Assembly (NCBI GenBank): GCA_028023455.1 | Contig: JAQFVV010000012.1 | Location: 16,568,364 to 16,632,363, forward strand | Length of the DNA: 64,000 nt | Origin: Epiperipatus broadwayi | Lineage: Eukaryota > Onychophora > Udeonychophora > Euonychophora > Peripatidae | Reading direction: 5' to 3' | Shown here: piece by piece, positions 46,990 through 58,235 of the stretch | Position numbering within the stretch: the stretch's first letter is position 1 | Layout of the letters: each line of letters begins with the position of its first letter | Notes under the pieces: generated by a model | What the model was told of the DNA's origin: nothing | Databases searched by the model: none | Seen by the model: only the letters and a program-made list of their open reading frames with translations | Translations under genes and position numbers: made by a program

Positions 46990-49900
46990 GTAAGTTCATT
47001 CTTTTCATCTTTTTAAAAATCATTTTATATGATAAAAATAGAACAAAAATGAGGAAAAAACATGTTTAGAATAATTTTATTTTTAAAATAAAATGTTGAC
47101 CAGAACAATTTAAAATTATGAATCTTCATATTTAGCATACAAATTAAACCATCATAAGCTCTGGGTTTAATTGTTATGGTCTGCTATTGTGAATCCTAAT
47201 ATTTCAACAACTATGATTAGGCAAAAGAAGAGCTTAGAAATTTTTCTTAGCAAATAAACATGAATTACTGAATAAATGTATAAAAACTGATGAAAAGTAT
47301 ATCCGAAAGAATATGCTGATCTTATGATTGGTTTTATTTGAAAAACACCAACATTTCAAATACTTATTAAATTTTTTATCATTGCACTTCTCATCATATT
47401 TTTTGTTTAATAAATAATCTAAATTTAATAGAAGTTGATTTCTGATCCAGGTGTAATCATGTCTCCCATATTTGTGATCCAGATAAACTTAAATTGAGTT
47501 ATCTTATCGCAATTTCTAATTGATTACTCTGTTGGAGAGATTAAACAAACTGTAGTAAACACATTTAATTTCTAATCAGTATTATATTTCCCCCTTATAT
47601 CTAGAGAATCACTGATTCTGTTGATAGTTTTTTAGAGTAAATTACATTATTAAAATCTTTTTGAAATAAATGCATTGTTCAAGCAGTATTTACACAAATT
47701 CAAAAAACTTTGCTGTTAAAACAATTTTGAAAATCATCTGAACAATGACACTTGTTTTGGTAAACATATCTGTTTATTATGTTTGCATAGAAATGCTATA
47801 GAATTATATTTGAATTTTTATATTTTTCAAAGAAGAGAAGAGCTTAAAAGTATTTAAAATTTTAATTCTGTTCTTATACTTAAAATAAAATTAAACAAAT
47901 TTTTTAATCATCTCAGCATCTAAAATGATATGCCATTATTTTATAATTGTTGTACATTTAGGAAATAACTTCTATTGAACATAGATTATTTATTAGTCAA
48001 TTTGTTGATAAATTTTGTTTTCTATATTAAGCCTCCTGAATACCATTTTACAAGATATATATAAATCATTTTTATTTATCTTCCACCCTCCATTCACCAT
48101 TAAAATCTAAAAGTCATAGTACAATATACTTTAAAAGTGAGCTAATTATCCCCCCTCTTATCATGTGCAAATTTATCTTTCGATTTCCAAAATATGTCAC
48201 AAGAAGTTGAATAAAATAAAAAGTAAAATGGCTTCAAATCAAATTCAGTATAGGATAACTGTTTTGTTTTTACACTTTTGTTATTTTGCTGGTAAATCTA
48301 ATTCAAATAAGGAATAATTATTCAAATCAGGCTAGTAATTCTATTAATAATAAATAATTAACAATTCCAAGAAAATTATAGAATTTGTAAAACTGAAAAT
48401 TAATGAACAAATATAAGATATTAGATTTCTTAAGATTTATGAAAATTTATCATCCATATATTTTATAATTATAAAATATGCAAATACTTCTCCAATTAAA
48501 TACATAAGATTTTTAATTAGTCATAAAATATAAACTTTATCAGTTATATTTCGATACAAACTGATCTAAATCTTTGTAAAAATGCTAAAAAGGGAACAGG
48601 CTGTAATTTGAAGACTACAGGTTTCTGATGTAAATGCTATTATTTGTAAACTGTAGCATTATTAACATAAAACTAGATATTGAATGGGTGGAAGCATATT
48701 TTATAGTCGAATGAATAATATACATATGATACCATTTCCAACTTTCTTATACACTTAACAATACGATTTTTTACACTAAAACTTTACTCTTACAGTTTTG
48801 ACTGTCTTGCAGTCATCATCAAAGTTACAATATCCAAATATATATCATACAACTAATACATTATATAAGTAATCAATAACCTACATCTACTCTTCTAATG
48901 AATAATCTTTTACATTTATCTGAAGTGATTCTCATCACAATCTTCAAAAGAAAAGTCTTAATTATATTGTAATCATAGTGGCAGAATTTTTATGATTTAG
49001 ATGGTCATATCATGGTCTTCTCTTGGTAAATTTATTATTCTGTATTTCATCTACAGAGTATGTGATTGTTTTGGAGAAACAAATTGTATTTTTCACTTCC
49101 AATTCATACAATCCCTGCTGTCAAATATTGTTTAAGGAACATGATAATTTTATACGTTTACCATAGTCTTCTTTATCACCTGACTTAAATATTGTGTCTC
49201 TGTGGACCATTCTTACACAAGTTAAAGTTCTATATTGTAGATCAGTATCTCAGAAACCTAAAGGATTTTCATGTGAAATAATTAAAAAAATGTAAAGAAA
49301 TAAATTAAATTTTATACAATATTGTTCCACATAAAATACTAGCAGTTCTTTGATGCAAGTAATGGTCCTATATCATATTAGTAAAAGAATGACAAGGTTC
49401 CTGTCATTTTAGTCAAATCGTGTATATATCAAAAATGATTTCATATAAAAAAATCTAAAAAAAAGTTGTTTAGTATTTACAAAATAAACTTAATCCTTTT
49501 AATGAGCGAAATAAGAAGTACAGTTAATTTAATTAATAAAATTTCAATAATTTACTTGAAGCATTGAATTCTTTATATATAAAACTTATTACAAATGAAA
49601 AGAATAATGGTCTCATTCAGTAAATAATTGAATTAGATTAGTAATTCAAGTAATTCATCTTATTTTTGTCCTCAAATGTTTGAATGTTCTTTCTGTTTAA
49701 GCTATATATTTTATTTGCATCTCATTAATTCATATTAACATTTAAATAGCTTATAAACTCTTATATGAATATGATATGCTATTTTTATAGTATTTTATCA
49801 TTACAAAAAAATCAAATATTATTTTACCATATAATACAATTTGGAAATCCTGGGGTAAAATGTTTCTGATATATTTTATATTTAGGCTCCTATGATTTCA

Positions 49901-50557
49901 TAATACTTATAAAAGTCTTGATTAAAATCTAAAATTTTCAAATTTGTATTTCATTGAAGGAATGAGCTTATTATAAGGTTGACAAATTTTAACATTTGGA
50001 TTAGTTATTGGCTTATGCTCTGGCTTATCTTAATAAAACTTTGTTTTATTTTGTCAGTGTATATGAATGTGTTTATAATCGTGCTATCAATAATTCTTTT
50101 TTTTTTTAAAAAAAAAAATCACAAATATGTATAACATTATTCAGATTATATGTATATTCACACATATTTGTGTGTAACTATACATTATTGTTAATGTAAT
50201 GATAACTGATATCTAATTATTCCAAATAAGTAAATAACAATATTCACCAAGTTCATTTACATATTTGTCCATACTCCAACAAAAGTCTGTGTTGGACATA
50301 ATTGTTGAGAGTTGAACATGGGTGACTATTGCTATTAACAGATCACAGAAAATTAGCAATACCAATATCATTCTGAGAAATTAATATCTAGAATAAATCT
50401 TAAAATACAATTATAACAATTATTCTGACATGAAAATAACAACTTTATCATAACTTTTTCCACGTTATTATTACAATAAAAGCAAGAAAACAAAGAAATG
50501 CATGGAGCTTTAGTTTATGATGTTATTCATTTTGTTAATAGGAAAACTGCTTATATA
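46990..50557. other. Intron 4, first part
   Basis: AT-rich. At about 48960-49225 the minus strand gives VRMVHRDTIFKSGDKEDYG, a stop, and then about 40 more open codons, probably a decayed mobile-element frame. Next to it, near 48800-48825, the minus strand reads TTTGATGATGACTGCAAGAC, reminiscent of a sequence common near Penelope-type ends. No firm assignment. Confidence 0.35.
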
Positions 50558-51150
50558 CAGGGGTAAGATTTATGTTACTGTATATGCATCTGCAATAAAT
50601 TAATAAGACAACAACATTAAATAAAAGTAATAAAAACAAGTTTATTCACTTGCTAAGAATAAAAATATAATAAAATGAAATGAGTGAAATTACTTTTTTT
50701 AAGTAATTTCAGTAATTGGTCGCATGATAAACTGTTCACACAAATATTATATACAAGTTCAGTTATTTGTTTGTATCCATTTACTTTAGTTTTGACATAT
50801 AGATATTCTAATCTTATTTCTAATGTCAGTCTTTAACCATTTTACTGATTTCTTCAATGATTAGCTCCCACATTACACTTTTCTGTTTACAAGATTAAAC
50901 AAAATACTGCTCACACGATTGTATAAAATGCTATTCTCTCTCTGCTAGAACGTATCCGGTTATATTTATCAAGGTTATGTTATGTAGTAGGGCATTTATA
51001 TATATTGATTGATCTTGCTCAATATCAAATCTGGATTTTTCAGCTTTATGCTAACTTTCTAGAGTACATTTGTACTGATAGTAATTTAAATGTACTGTCC
51101 GTATGTAAAATACAAGATTTTAATTAAACTTTATTTACATTAAATATATA
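50558..51150 (-). repeat. Gypsy-A 3' LTR
   Basis: Aligns with 57623-58235 throughout, for example CAGGGGTAAGATTTATGTT at the outer edge, GCATGATAAACTGTTC, ATTGATTGA.CTTGCTCAA and TTAATTAAACTTTATTTACA near the inner edge. I estimate about 85% identity by eye. Confidence 0.8.
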
Positions 51151-51239
51151 TATAATTGTATATCTTCATTCTAAAAAAACAGCTCTTTTCAATTACAAAA
51201 AATAATCCTGCGATCTTGTTGGTTGTTAGTGGGTTTGGT

Positions 51240-52886
51240 GGGAGGTAAATCTTTTTTTCCCTCTTGATTATCCATTACATTCACTAGATCTGGTTGCATT
51301 ACCAGATCATCTGATTGTGTACCCATTCCACTAGATCTGATTTGTCGGTTTGATTAGCTGTGGACATTCTTTTATTTTGTATTTCTGAGGAGATGATAAC
51401 ATGCTTCTCTTCTTCAGTAGAAGTTCACAATTTATTGGATAACATAATTTAAACATCTGCATCTATTGTTTCACAGATCGTAAAGGATTGACACTTCTGT
51501 TCAGAATTTTTCCATTATTCGGTTTAACTACTCGAATATACTTATAGAGGGAATATCTATTATAACACCAGGAAATATCACAACTCCATATTAGTTAGCC
51601 AATGTTAAACTTCTCAACATCAAAATCATGATTCACAACTACTTTTTTATCAGGTGACATCTTCGTTAAGTGTGTGTGACACAGCAACAGGTCAGCTGAT
51701 GTTTCATTATTGACACATTGGAAGTGAAATGTTGATAAAACAGCATATGAAACAAAGCTTCATGTAAATCTTTGTGAGATGTTTATTCAGTGTTGCTTTC
51801 AAATGTTGTACTCCTGTTTCAGCTAAATTATTTGATTCTAGATGATAGGGAGCAGTAAGTGTGTTTTATCCCATTATCAGATAAAAATTCATGGAACTCT
51901 TGCAGTGTAAATCCTGTCCCTTTGTGCAATACTATAGTTTCTGGAAAACTGTGACCTGCAAACATCTTTTTTAGGGCACAAATAGTAAACTCTGCACTCA
52001 TATTTTTAATAAGCTTATATTCTGTTTATTTCAAATAAGAATTAGTTGTGACTAGGTATATTCGTTCATCAGACCAGCATGGTCTAAATGTAAGCATTGC
52101 CACGGTAATGTTGCTTTTCCCCACAAATCAAAAGTCTTTGGAAGATAAATCAGCAGAGATTAGCACTCAACACACTTCTTGACTGCTTGTTCTATGTCCT
52201 GGTTCAAATTAAGTTACCAAACATATGAACAAGCTCAGGCCTTCATTCGCATTATGTTTGGAATCCTTGGTGTAGCAAACTGAGCACTTGCTTCTGACAA
52301 TTCTTATGGTATGAGCACTCGATCCATCATTAAAATACAGTTGCTACATGTAAATAGGCTTTCATAAGCATTCCAGATTGGCCTTGCAACATAATTTGGT
52401 CGACTTTTAGGCCATCTGAATTGAATCCAATTTCTCAAGCTTTTATATCCAGGATTGTTATTAGTCCACTTTTTTCACAGTTTTGGACTTCCAAGTGTCA
52501 ATGTAATTTACTTCTATACAATTTTGCTGAAATTCATAAATATCCAGCAAATGCGATAAAGCATCAGTGTGGCTGATTTATTTTCCAGGCTTATAAATTA
52601 ACGTATAATCATATGCTGCTAACAAATTAATCCATTGAATCAAATGCTGGCTGGCATATTTGGGAGTTTTTTTATCATGTTCAAAAATTACCAGTAATGG
52701 ACTATGATCCATATAAATTAAGAATTTATGTCCATATACATATTGATGATTCTTTTTAACAGTGAAAATTATAGCTAGAGCTTCGTTGTCAAGTTGACTA
52801 TAATTTTTTTCAGCAGTTCCTCGAGGCATATACAATAGGACCATCTCTTCTATAACAGTGACATGAAATGACTGTTCCAACTCCAA
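51240..52886 (-). pseudogene. Gypsy-A RNase H and integrase, broken
   Basis: 52578-52886 carries the RNase H end: MPRGTAEKNYSQLDNEALA, then VYGHKFLIYMDHSPLL and the closing DYTLIYKPGK, as in Gypsy RNase H. Downstream, scattered over about 51700-52150, the minus strand gives LHLDHAGLMNEY and later TAPYHLESNNLAE, matching the integrase core approach and its 'TAPYHPxSNGLAER' glutamate region. Many stops show strong decay. Confidence 0.75.
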
Positions 52887-53099
52887 AGTCAGAAGCCTCA
52901 GTGGTAATAATCACTTCTTTGCTGCTGTTATGCTAGATTTTAGTAAATCTTTTGCTTTCTGGAAAGCTAATTATCCTCTTTAGGTCATTTCTAGCGCTGT
53001 CCTTTATGCAGTAGCTCATATAATAGTGTAAAGATATGTGATTTCTCTCTCAGAAAAGTCAAAAAAGTTTAGAAATCCTAATAAAAGCTTGCAAATTTT

Positions 53100-53790
53100 T
53101 TTATGTTCCTAGACCTTGAAACATTTTTGACAGCCCATATACATTTAGAAGATTAAATCCCAGTTCCAATTTTGTTCATTCTCAAATAAACCTTCAATGT
53201 GCTCGTTTCCAATTCACATTCTGTTTGAGCAGTTATTAAAATATTATCTAAATAAGGAATAACTCCTTCCATGTCTTGAAATAAGCCGTCCATTTTTGCT
53301 TGAAATACATTTGGAGCAATTGTAATCCCATAAGGCAACTTATTATACTTAAAAGTTCCAGATGGGTTCTGATAAGTTAGCAGTTCAGCAGTTTTAACCA
53401 TAATGGATATTTGATGGAAAGCAGATATTAAATCTATTTTTGCGAAGAATAACGCCTTCTGAAGCGTTGCTAAAACTTAGCATACACTTATCACTGGATA
53501 CACTCCTTTTTAATGAATTTATTAAGTATAATGTGATAGTCTTTACACAAGCAAATAGTCCCATCCGGTTTTATAATTACAACTACTGGACTGGTGTAGC
53601 CCATGATGAATTTTCAACTGGAGGAAAAACACATTCATTAACCATCTCTTTGATAGTCTGTTCAACTTTGGGTTTTAAGGCAAACAGAACCTTATATAGT
53701 TTGCTTATTATAGGCTGATTATCCTTTACTATTTCAATATCCATTGGCTGTGTTTTTTATTTAGTATCATGGTTTAAATAAATGGGGAAA
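53100..53790 (-). pseudogene. Gypsy-A reverse transcriptase, catalytic box altered
   Basis: 53153-53401 contains YNKLPYGITIAPNVFQAKMD and PYLDNILITAQTE. The family's YxDD box reads YLDN here, so the second catalytic aspartate is replaced. Upstream, near 53560-53640, the minus strand gives PVENSSWATPVVVI and KPDGTICLCKDY, the RT N-terminal motifs. Frames are interrupted between these parts. Confidence 0.8.
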
Positions 53791-53833
53791 TATCTTTCTG
53801 ACTTCTGTTTCCAACTGAACTCTTTAATTAATT

Positions 53834-54130
53834 TTAAGACATTCTCAGTGGATGAAACCAATTCTTTCCTAGTAGAGAACTTATACTACTCTTCACAATA
53901 TATAATGGTAAAACAATAACTTTAGCATCAACTTTCCCACATATGTCAATTCTGTTGCCATTCACATTTGTGGTTAATACCTGTGTATTTTGAAGCATAT
54001 GTTTTCTTTTACTGCTGCCATTAATTTTTATCCAATCTTTATATGTCAACAAAGAAAGGCCTACATTGCTGTCCACTTCCATTGTAATTTTACTTTTACA
54101 GAGAATAATGTCTAAAACAATATAACCATT
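53834..54130 (-). pseudogene. Gypsy-A aspartic protease remnant
   Basis: The frame 53834-54082 starts MEVDSNVGLSLLTYKDWIKI and ends PLYIVKSSISSLLGKNWF, the start and end of a Gypsy retropepsin. The D-S-G triplet reads D-S-N, so the glycine is lost. It follows directly after element B, which therefore sits between gag and protease. Confidence 0.75.
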
Positions 54131-54180
54131 ATCTGTGTCATTAATCTTGTTAACTTATTTTTTCCTCCTAATCCACTTGC

Positions 54181-54340
54181 TTGGCCATAATATTTAAATT
54201 AATAATTGCACACAGTTTAGAGAACTATCAACTTTTATTAACTACTCGCGTTCTGTAACATAAGAGCAATGTCGCGTGCTCGCTAATCTCAGTTGTCACC
54301 GCTAGGTGTCAGTCCATAATTATAAGTATTAGCCATAACA
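54181..54340 (-). repeat. Element B 3' LTR
   Basis: 160 bp, starting TGTTATGGCTAATA on the minus strand. About 12 differences from 56692-56861. The terminal AACATAACA expected at its outer end is replaced by flanking CAAGTGGATT, so the end is truncated or rearranged. Confidence 0.85.
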
Positions 54341-54346
54341 TGATGA

Positions 54347-54363
54347 CTCTCTCTTTTTTTTTT
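54347..54363 (-). promoter_or_regulatory. Element B polypurine tract
   Basis: On the minus strand a run of A followed by GAGAGAG lies six bases upstream of the 3' LTR start, the position of the plus-strand primer. The A-run follows AATAAT and could alternatively be part of a captured mRNA tail. Confidence 0.6.
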
Positions 54364-54382
54364 ATTATTTACAAACAGTCTT

Positions 54383-55075
54383 TTAAATATACTGGAAGCC
54401 TTCTTCTTTTGTTTGATTTTTTTCTCTCATCTCGGAACGTTCAATTGGCATTCTCCTTATCGCTGTGGTATTGTCACTTGATGTTGATTTCTCTGTCTTA
54501 GTTACAGACAACTGTTTCTCCTCATCCAGTTCTTGTGTCTGTGGAGTTGTTGTGAATCTTTCAGCTGTCTTCTTCATTTTGATAAAATCAGCTTTGGCAA
54601 TTTTCAGTTCATTTGTTAATAAATCAATGGAAGATTTTAATTTGCTGTTTTGTAATCGCAAATCCTGATGAACAACTGAAAAACTGTGAAGATCGCCTTT
54701 AAGCTGTAGAATCTGTTGATGTAATTCAGAATTCAAATTTTTTTCTTTCTTTAATTCTTCTACACTAGACTGATGTTGTGAACTTTGATTCTTAACACAT
54801 TAGATTCCTTTTCAAGTAATTCTTTATTGTGAATAGCTAGCCTGGCATTATCTTCAGTTTTTTTAACATCAACTTTCTTTTGATTAATTTCATCAATTTT
54901 GTATCTTTCTAACTCTTGAATTTTACTTTCTAATTCTAACATTTCAGCTTCTATATTAGTGATTTTATGCCATGCCGCTTTCTTTGCTAATTGAAATTTT
55001 TGCTGTACTTCTCTCTCCTTTTCAATTAATTGATGGGACTGTTTCATGTTGTAAGGAATATCTTCCAATTTTTTT
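54383..55075 (-). pseudogene. Coiled-coil reading frame carried by element B
   Basis: Two overlapping-phase frames, 54760-55068 and 54383-54736, together cover about 230 residues; a one-base shift near 54745 joins them. The protein is rich in K, E, L and Q with heptad-like spacing (KIQELERYKIDEINQKK, then ELHQQILQLKGDLHSF and LKSSIDLLTNELKIAK) and ends in a polar tail. No retroviral domain resembles it, and it occupies the place of RT, RNase H and integrase. It begins right after the RT N-terminus at an eight-A run near 55070-55078. It looks like a cellular coiled-coil protein segment (cytoskeletal, centrosomal or Golgi type), but I cannot name the source gene. An unusual extra retroelement ORF is the alternative. 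Confidence 0.55.
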
Positions 55076-55079
55076 TAAT

Positions 55080-55200
55080 TCCTCACATAGTTGTTCATGT
55101 ATACTTAGTGATCTAGGTGCATGGACAACTGGTTTAAATGTTGGGTCTACTGTGAGATGGTGTTCGCCTTCATAACAACCACACCTTGAAAAACATCTTT
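55080..55200 (-). pseudogene. Element B truncated RT N-terminus
   Basis: The minus strand reads CYEGEHHLTVDPTFKPVVH and then APRSLSIHEQLCEELKK. This matches the segment just upstream of the Gypsy RT core ('GxxxGEYHIxLDPxVxPVVHPPRRVP'). The homology stops at an A-run, where the coiled-coil frame begins. A frameshift precedes the segment. Confidence 0.75.
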
Positions 55201-55496
55201 GTATTTCTCATATATAGACTTGAAGTTTTAATTTTCTTTTATTTCCTGTGTTTTTAATACTTTTATTATCTTTTCTACTCTTTGCTATTTTATCTTTGTT
55301 GTTGTTGGATATATTTTGATCATATTTACTTTTGTTATTTTTCATTGTACTTTTTGTACTGTAATTTTGTTGCATTTAATTAAACCTAATAATTCACAAT
55401 CACTACCACTAAAAAGTGTTGGTTCGTCTTCTTTTATTATTATAAAATGTAAATTATGCAGATCTTTGTTTATTTTGCATTGAAGTTTTGCTTTTC

Positions 55497-55986
55497 CTAT
55501 GATCCTCCAGAAGCGCGTAATTTCTTCTTTGTTTTGTATATTATTGGTTGTGGATGAATAGTATTAAGCACTTTTTTAGACATAATGTTTACATCAGCTG
55601 CTATACCTATTTTTATTTTTACTTTATTATTGTCTAATAAAATTTGTTTATACCAGCCATTAAACAAATGAGTTGAGTTTATATGTCTGACGTATGTATG
55701 CAATTGTATTTTCAACATCACTGGTATATGATGAATCTGATGTCGTAGTATTGTGTACTTCATTCACATAAAGTCCATTTCTATTAATATTTTTATGATA
55801 CCTTGTGTTTGAGCGTTTTTGTGTTTTTAAAATTTTATGGTCGTAGCTTCTCATACAGCAATTATTGGCAAAGTAGTTTAACTTTCCACAATAATAACAT
55901 TTTTTACCAAATGCGGGACACTCATGTTTTGGGTGATTACGGTTGCACTTTTGACAATTGCGTATGTTTGTTGTTGTATTTTTCAC
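55497..55986 (-). pseudogene. Element B nucleocapsid and protease remnant
   Basis: 55660-55986 encodes NCQKCNRNHPKHECPAFGKK followed by CYYCGKLNYFANNC, a zinc-knuckle nucleocapsid typical of Gypsy elements of the Mag-like group. 55497-55763 follows with IGIAADVNIMSKKVLNTI, where family members carry a D-T-G triplet; the catalytic aspartate is missing. The two frames overlap in different phases, indicating a frameshift. Confidence 0.75.
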
Positions 55987-56191
55987 TATTACGTTAATAC
56001 ATAGTTCAGGCTTTACCAGTAATTCATTTTTGAGTCTTCTAGTTTCATGTCCATGTATTATTTCCAGTGCTTTTTCTAGTGGAATATTCTCTTTTTCAAA
56101 TAATCTGTCTTTTGTTTTTGTACCATTATAATTCTATCTTGGAGGATATTTTGTTTTTGATCCCTGAAGTCAGCCTTTTCAACTACTACTT

Positions 56192-56551
56192 TTAAGCAAG
56201 TAAGAAAGTGATCAATCGATTCTCCTCATGTGGCTCCATTGTATATGCTTTTATTCTGTCATATAATGTTGTTTTCATGGTGTTGAAATATTTATCCATT
56301 TGGTTTAAGACAGGTAGCAATTTTATTTTATCTTCTGGGTCCGTGTGGTATAATGTTTTTATTACATCTCTCCCTTCTTTTCCAATGAGATGACGTAATA
56401 TTCCTAATTTTACTTTATCTGATTTCATGTCGTTTTCTGTTGCTTCTAGGAAATTTAGGAATAATTCATTCCATTCAGTCCATTTGATTGACATATTTCC
56501 TTCCATAGATAGCGGTTCGATATTGTACAAATGATCAAACTGTAATGCCAT
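56192..56551 (-). CDS. Element B gag, N-terminal part
   Basis: The likely start is the ATG at 56551, MALQFDHLYNIEPLSMEGN; the longer frame up to 56611 runs back into the leader. It continues WTEWNELFLNFLEATENDMK, then KVKLGILRHLIGKEGRDVI, the capsid-type fold seen in Gypsy gag proteins ('...FLEATGNDEKSDxVKVAxLLHLIGEEA...'). 120 codons are open before a frame break at 56192. It would form the particle shell and is the best preserved coding part of element B. Confidence 0.75.
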   Translation of the reverse strand: MALQFDHLYNIEPLSMEGNMSIKWTEWNELFLNFLEATENDMKSDKVKLGILRHLIGKEGRDVIKTLYHTDPEDKIKLLPVLNQMDKYFNTMKTTLYDRIKAYTMEPHEENRLITFLLA

Positions 56552-56677
56552 TTTGTATTTCAACAAATATAATGTGGAAAAAAAAATTACTATAAAAACT
56601 ATTTTTATCACGATTTAAATATTCACTGTTTTATAGACTTTAGAAATTTTTTTTTTTTTACTATTATTTCATTAATT

Positions 56678-56691
56678 CACTTCTGACACCA
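56678..56691 (-). promoter_or_regulatory. Element B primer-binding site
   Basis: TGGTGTCAGAAGTG on the minus strand follows the 5' LTR without a gap. TGG pairs with the tRNA CCA end, and the same sequence is found as the primer site of many Gypsy elements. Confidence 0.8.
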
Positions 56692-56861
56692 TGTTATGTT
56701 CTTGGCCATAATATCTAAATTAATAATTACACACAGTTTAGATAACTATCAACTTTTATTAACTACTCGCGTTCTCTAACATAAGAGCGATGTCGCTCGT
56801 TCACTAATCTCAGTTGTCACCGCTAGGTGTCTGTCCGTAATTATAAATATTAGCCATAACA
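56692..56861 (-). repeat. Element B 5' LTR
   Basis: 170 bp with perfect terminal inversion: TGTTATG at one end and CATAACA at the other (minus strand). Contains TGTCACCGCTAG on the plus strand, also present near the tip of the inverted-repeat element at 2170. Confidence 0.85.
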
Positions 56862-56869
56862 TGACAATA

Positions 56870-57490
56870 ACAGGTCAAGCTTTCCTTTGCTGTCTTCGAA
56901 TTTGTAGTTACAGCTTGTGCTTTATTCACAAGAATCAAGTTGCCCTGCACTCTGATTGAAGTCTGATGTTTCTCTAACATTACTTCCTATGCCAAACATT
57001 TTCTGAGGACTGTTTTATAATTCAGATTTGGCTCACTAAGCTAAGGTTTCCTCAGGTCATGGTCAGACATTCCAAACAGTCAAACAACATATCTTCTAAC
57101 TCAGAGGCAAATTGGCATTGTTTTGCATGTGTACAAAATGCTTTATTATAGTCTACATAATGCTCATGAGGAAATTGTCTTCTCATCCTAAAATGAAATG
57201 TGATACCCATTTTGAGGCTGTCAGCTGGAAATAAGCATTTAATTTATTTTTTTATCTCTTCATATGGAATGTCCTCAAGAATTTTCAGGTTACACAATTG
57301 TTTTTTGACTTGTGAAACATTCTTGCTAGCAAATAACAAAAGTAATATAATTTTCTATAAAAGCATAGCTATTTTGAGTTTATCTTCATCAACTTTATTT
57401 ATTAGCATATAACGGTTAATGTGCTCGACATAAACTTTCCATGCCGAAATGTTTATTAATATCAAACTCGCGAATACTACTGTTCAACAT
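56870..57490 (-). pseudogene. Gypsy-A gag, broken
   Basis: Minus-strand pieces include LREFDINKHFGMESL near 57440, then a CNLKILEDIPYEEIKK-like segment near 57260 and HFRMRRQFPHEHYVDYNKAF near 57150, followed by QCQFASELEDMLFDCLECL. This matches the C-terminal capsid part of Gypsy gag ('F.FNSR.RQ..ESV..Y...LR.LS..C.FG..L..ML.DRLVCGI'). Stops interrupt it, and element B sits just downstream. Confidence 0.65.
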
Positions 57491-57622
57491 TGCCGTTATT
57501 TATAGTTACACCATTTCACTTGGTTGCATTATCCATTAACTGTAACTTACACAGGTTCTTACTTCATAAACTGACTACTATAAGTATTCAAGTGTTGACT
57601 CTCGCCATTCTGCTTTATCCAG

Positions 57623-58235
57623 GGGTAAGATTTATGTTTACCAGCTGTAAATGCATCTGCAATAAATTAATAAGACAACAATATTAACCAAAAGTAATAA
57701 AAGTAAATTTATTCACTTTCTAATAATGAAAATATAATATTAATGAAGTGAGTGAAATCATTTTAACTTTTTTAAGCAGTTCCAATAATTGGCCGCATGA
57801 TAAACTGTTCGTACGGATAAATATTATATACAAATCCAATTATGTGTGTATATCCATTTACTTTGGTTTTGACACACAGATATTCTAATCTTATTTCTAA
57901 TATCAGTCTTTAACCATTTTACTGACTTCTTCAACGATTGGCGCATACCTTGCGCTGTTCTGCTTACAAAATGGCACAAAACGCTGCTCACACCATTGTA
58001 TACAATACTGCTCTCTCTGCTAAATCAGATCCAGTTATATTTATCCAGTTCACACTATGTAGTAGGGCTCATTTACATATATTGATTGACCTTGCTCAAT
58101 ATCAAATCCTAATTTTCAGATTTATGCTAATTTTCTAGAGTACATTTGTATAGATAATAATTTAATGTACTGTCTATATGTAAAATACAAGATTTTAATT
58201 AAACTTTATTTACATTAAATATGTTTATATATGTA
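57623..58235 (-). repeat. Gypsy-A 5' LTR
   Basis: Partner of 50558-51150. The inner border reads CTTACCCCTG on the minus strand, followed by TGGATAAAGCAGAATGGCG, which starts with TGG and could be the primer site. Confidence 0.8.

Larger units (their letters stand above)
54181..56861 (-). mobile_element. Element B: small LTR element carrying a coiled-coil gene
   Basis: A 2.7-kb LTR element nested in Gypsy-A. Order on the minus strand: LTR (56861-56692), PBS (56691-56678), gag (from 56551), CCHC nucleocapsid (55986-55660), protease remnant (to 55497), the start of RT (about 55200-55080), then about 690 bp of coiled-coil coding sequence to a stop at 54383, a polypurine tract and the 3' LTR (54340-54181). 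Most of RT and all of RNase H and integrase are absent, so it could only move with helper enzymes. The LTRs agree at about 93%. The 3' LTR lacks the last 10 bp found in the 5' LTR. Confidence 0.75.
50558..58235 (-). mobile_element. Gypsy-A LTR retrotransposon
   Basis: Flanked by two related LTRs of about 600 bp (50558-51150 and 57623-58235). Minus-strand order: gag (57490-56870), an interruption by element B (56861-54181), then protease, RT, RNase H and integrase (54130 to about 51240). Domain order is Gypsy-type. All frames carry stops or frameshifts. It occupies most of intron 4, antisense to the host gene. The exact LTR edges and target duplication were not resolved because the borders are TATATA-rich. 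Confidence 0.8.

Noticed and set aside
54465-55175. Plus-strand frames opposite the coiled-coil region
   Set aside because: They are shadows of the lysine/glutamate-rich minus-strand frame and have no domain.
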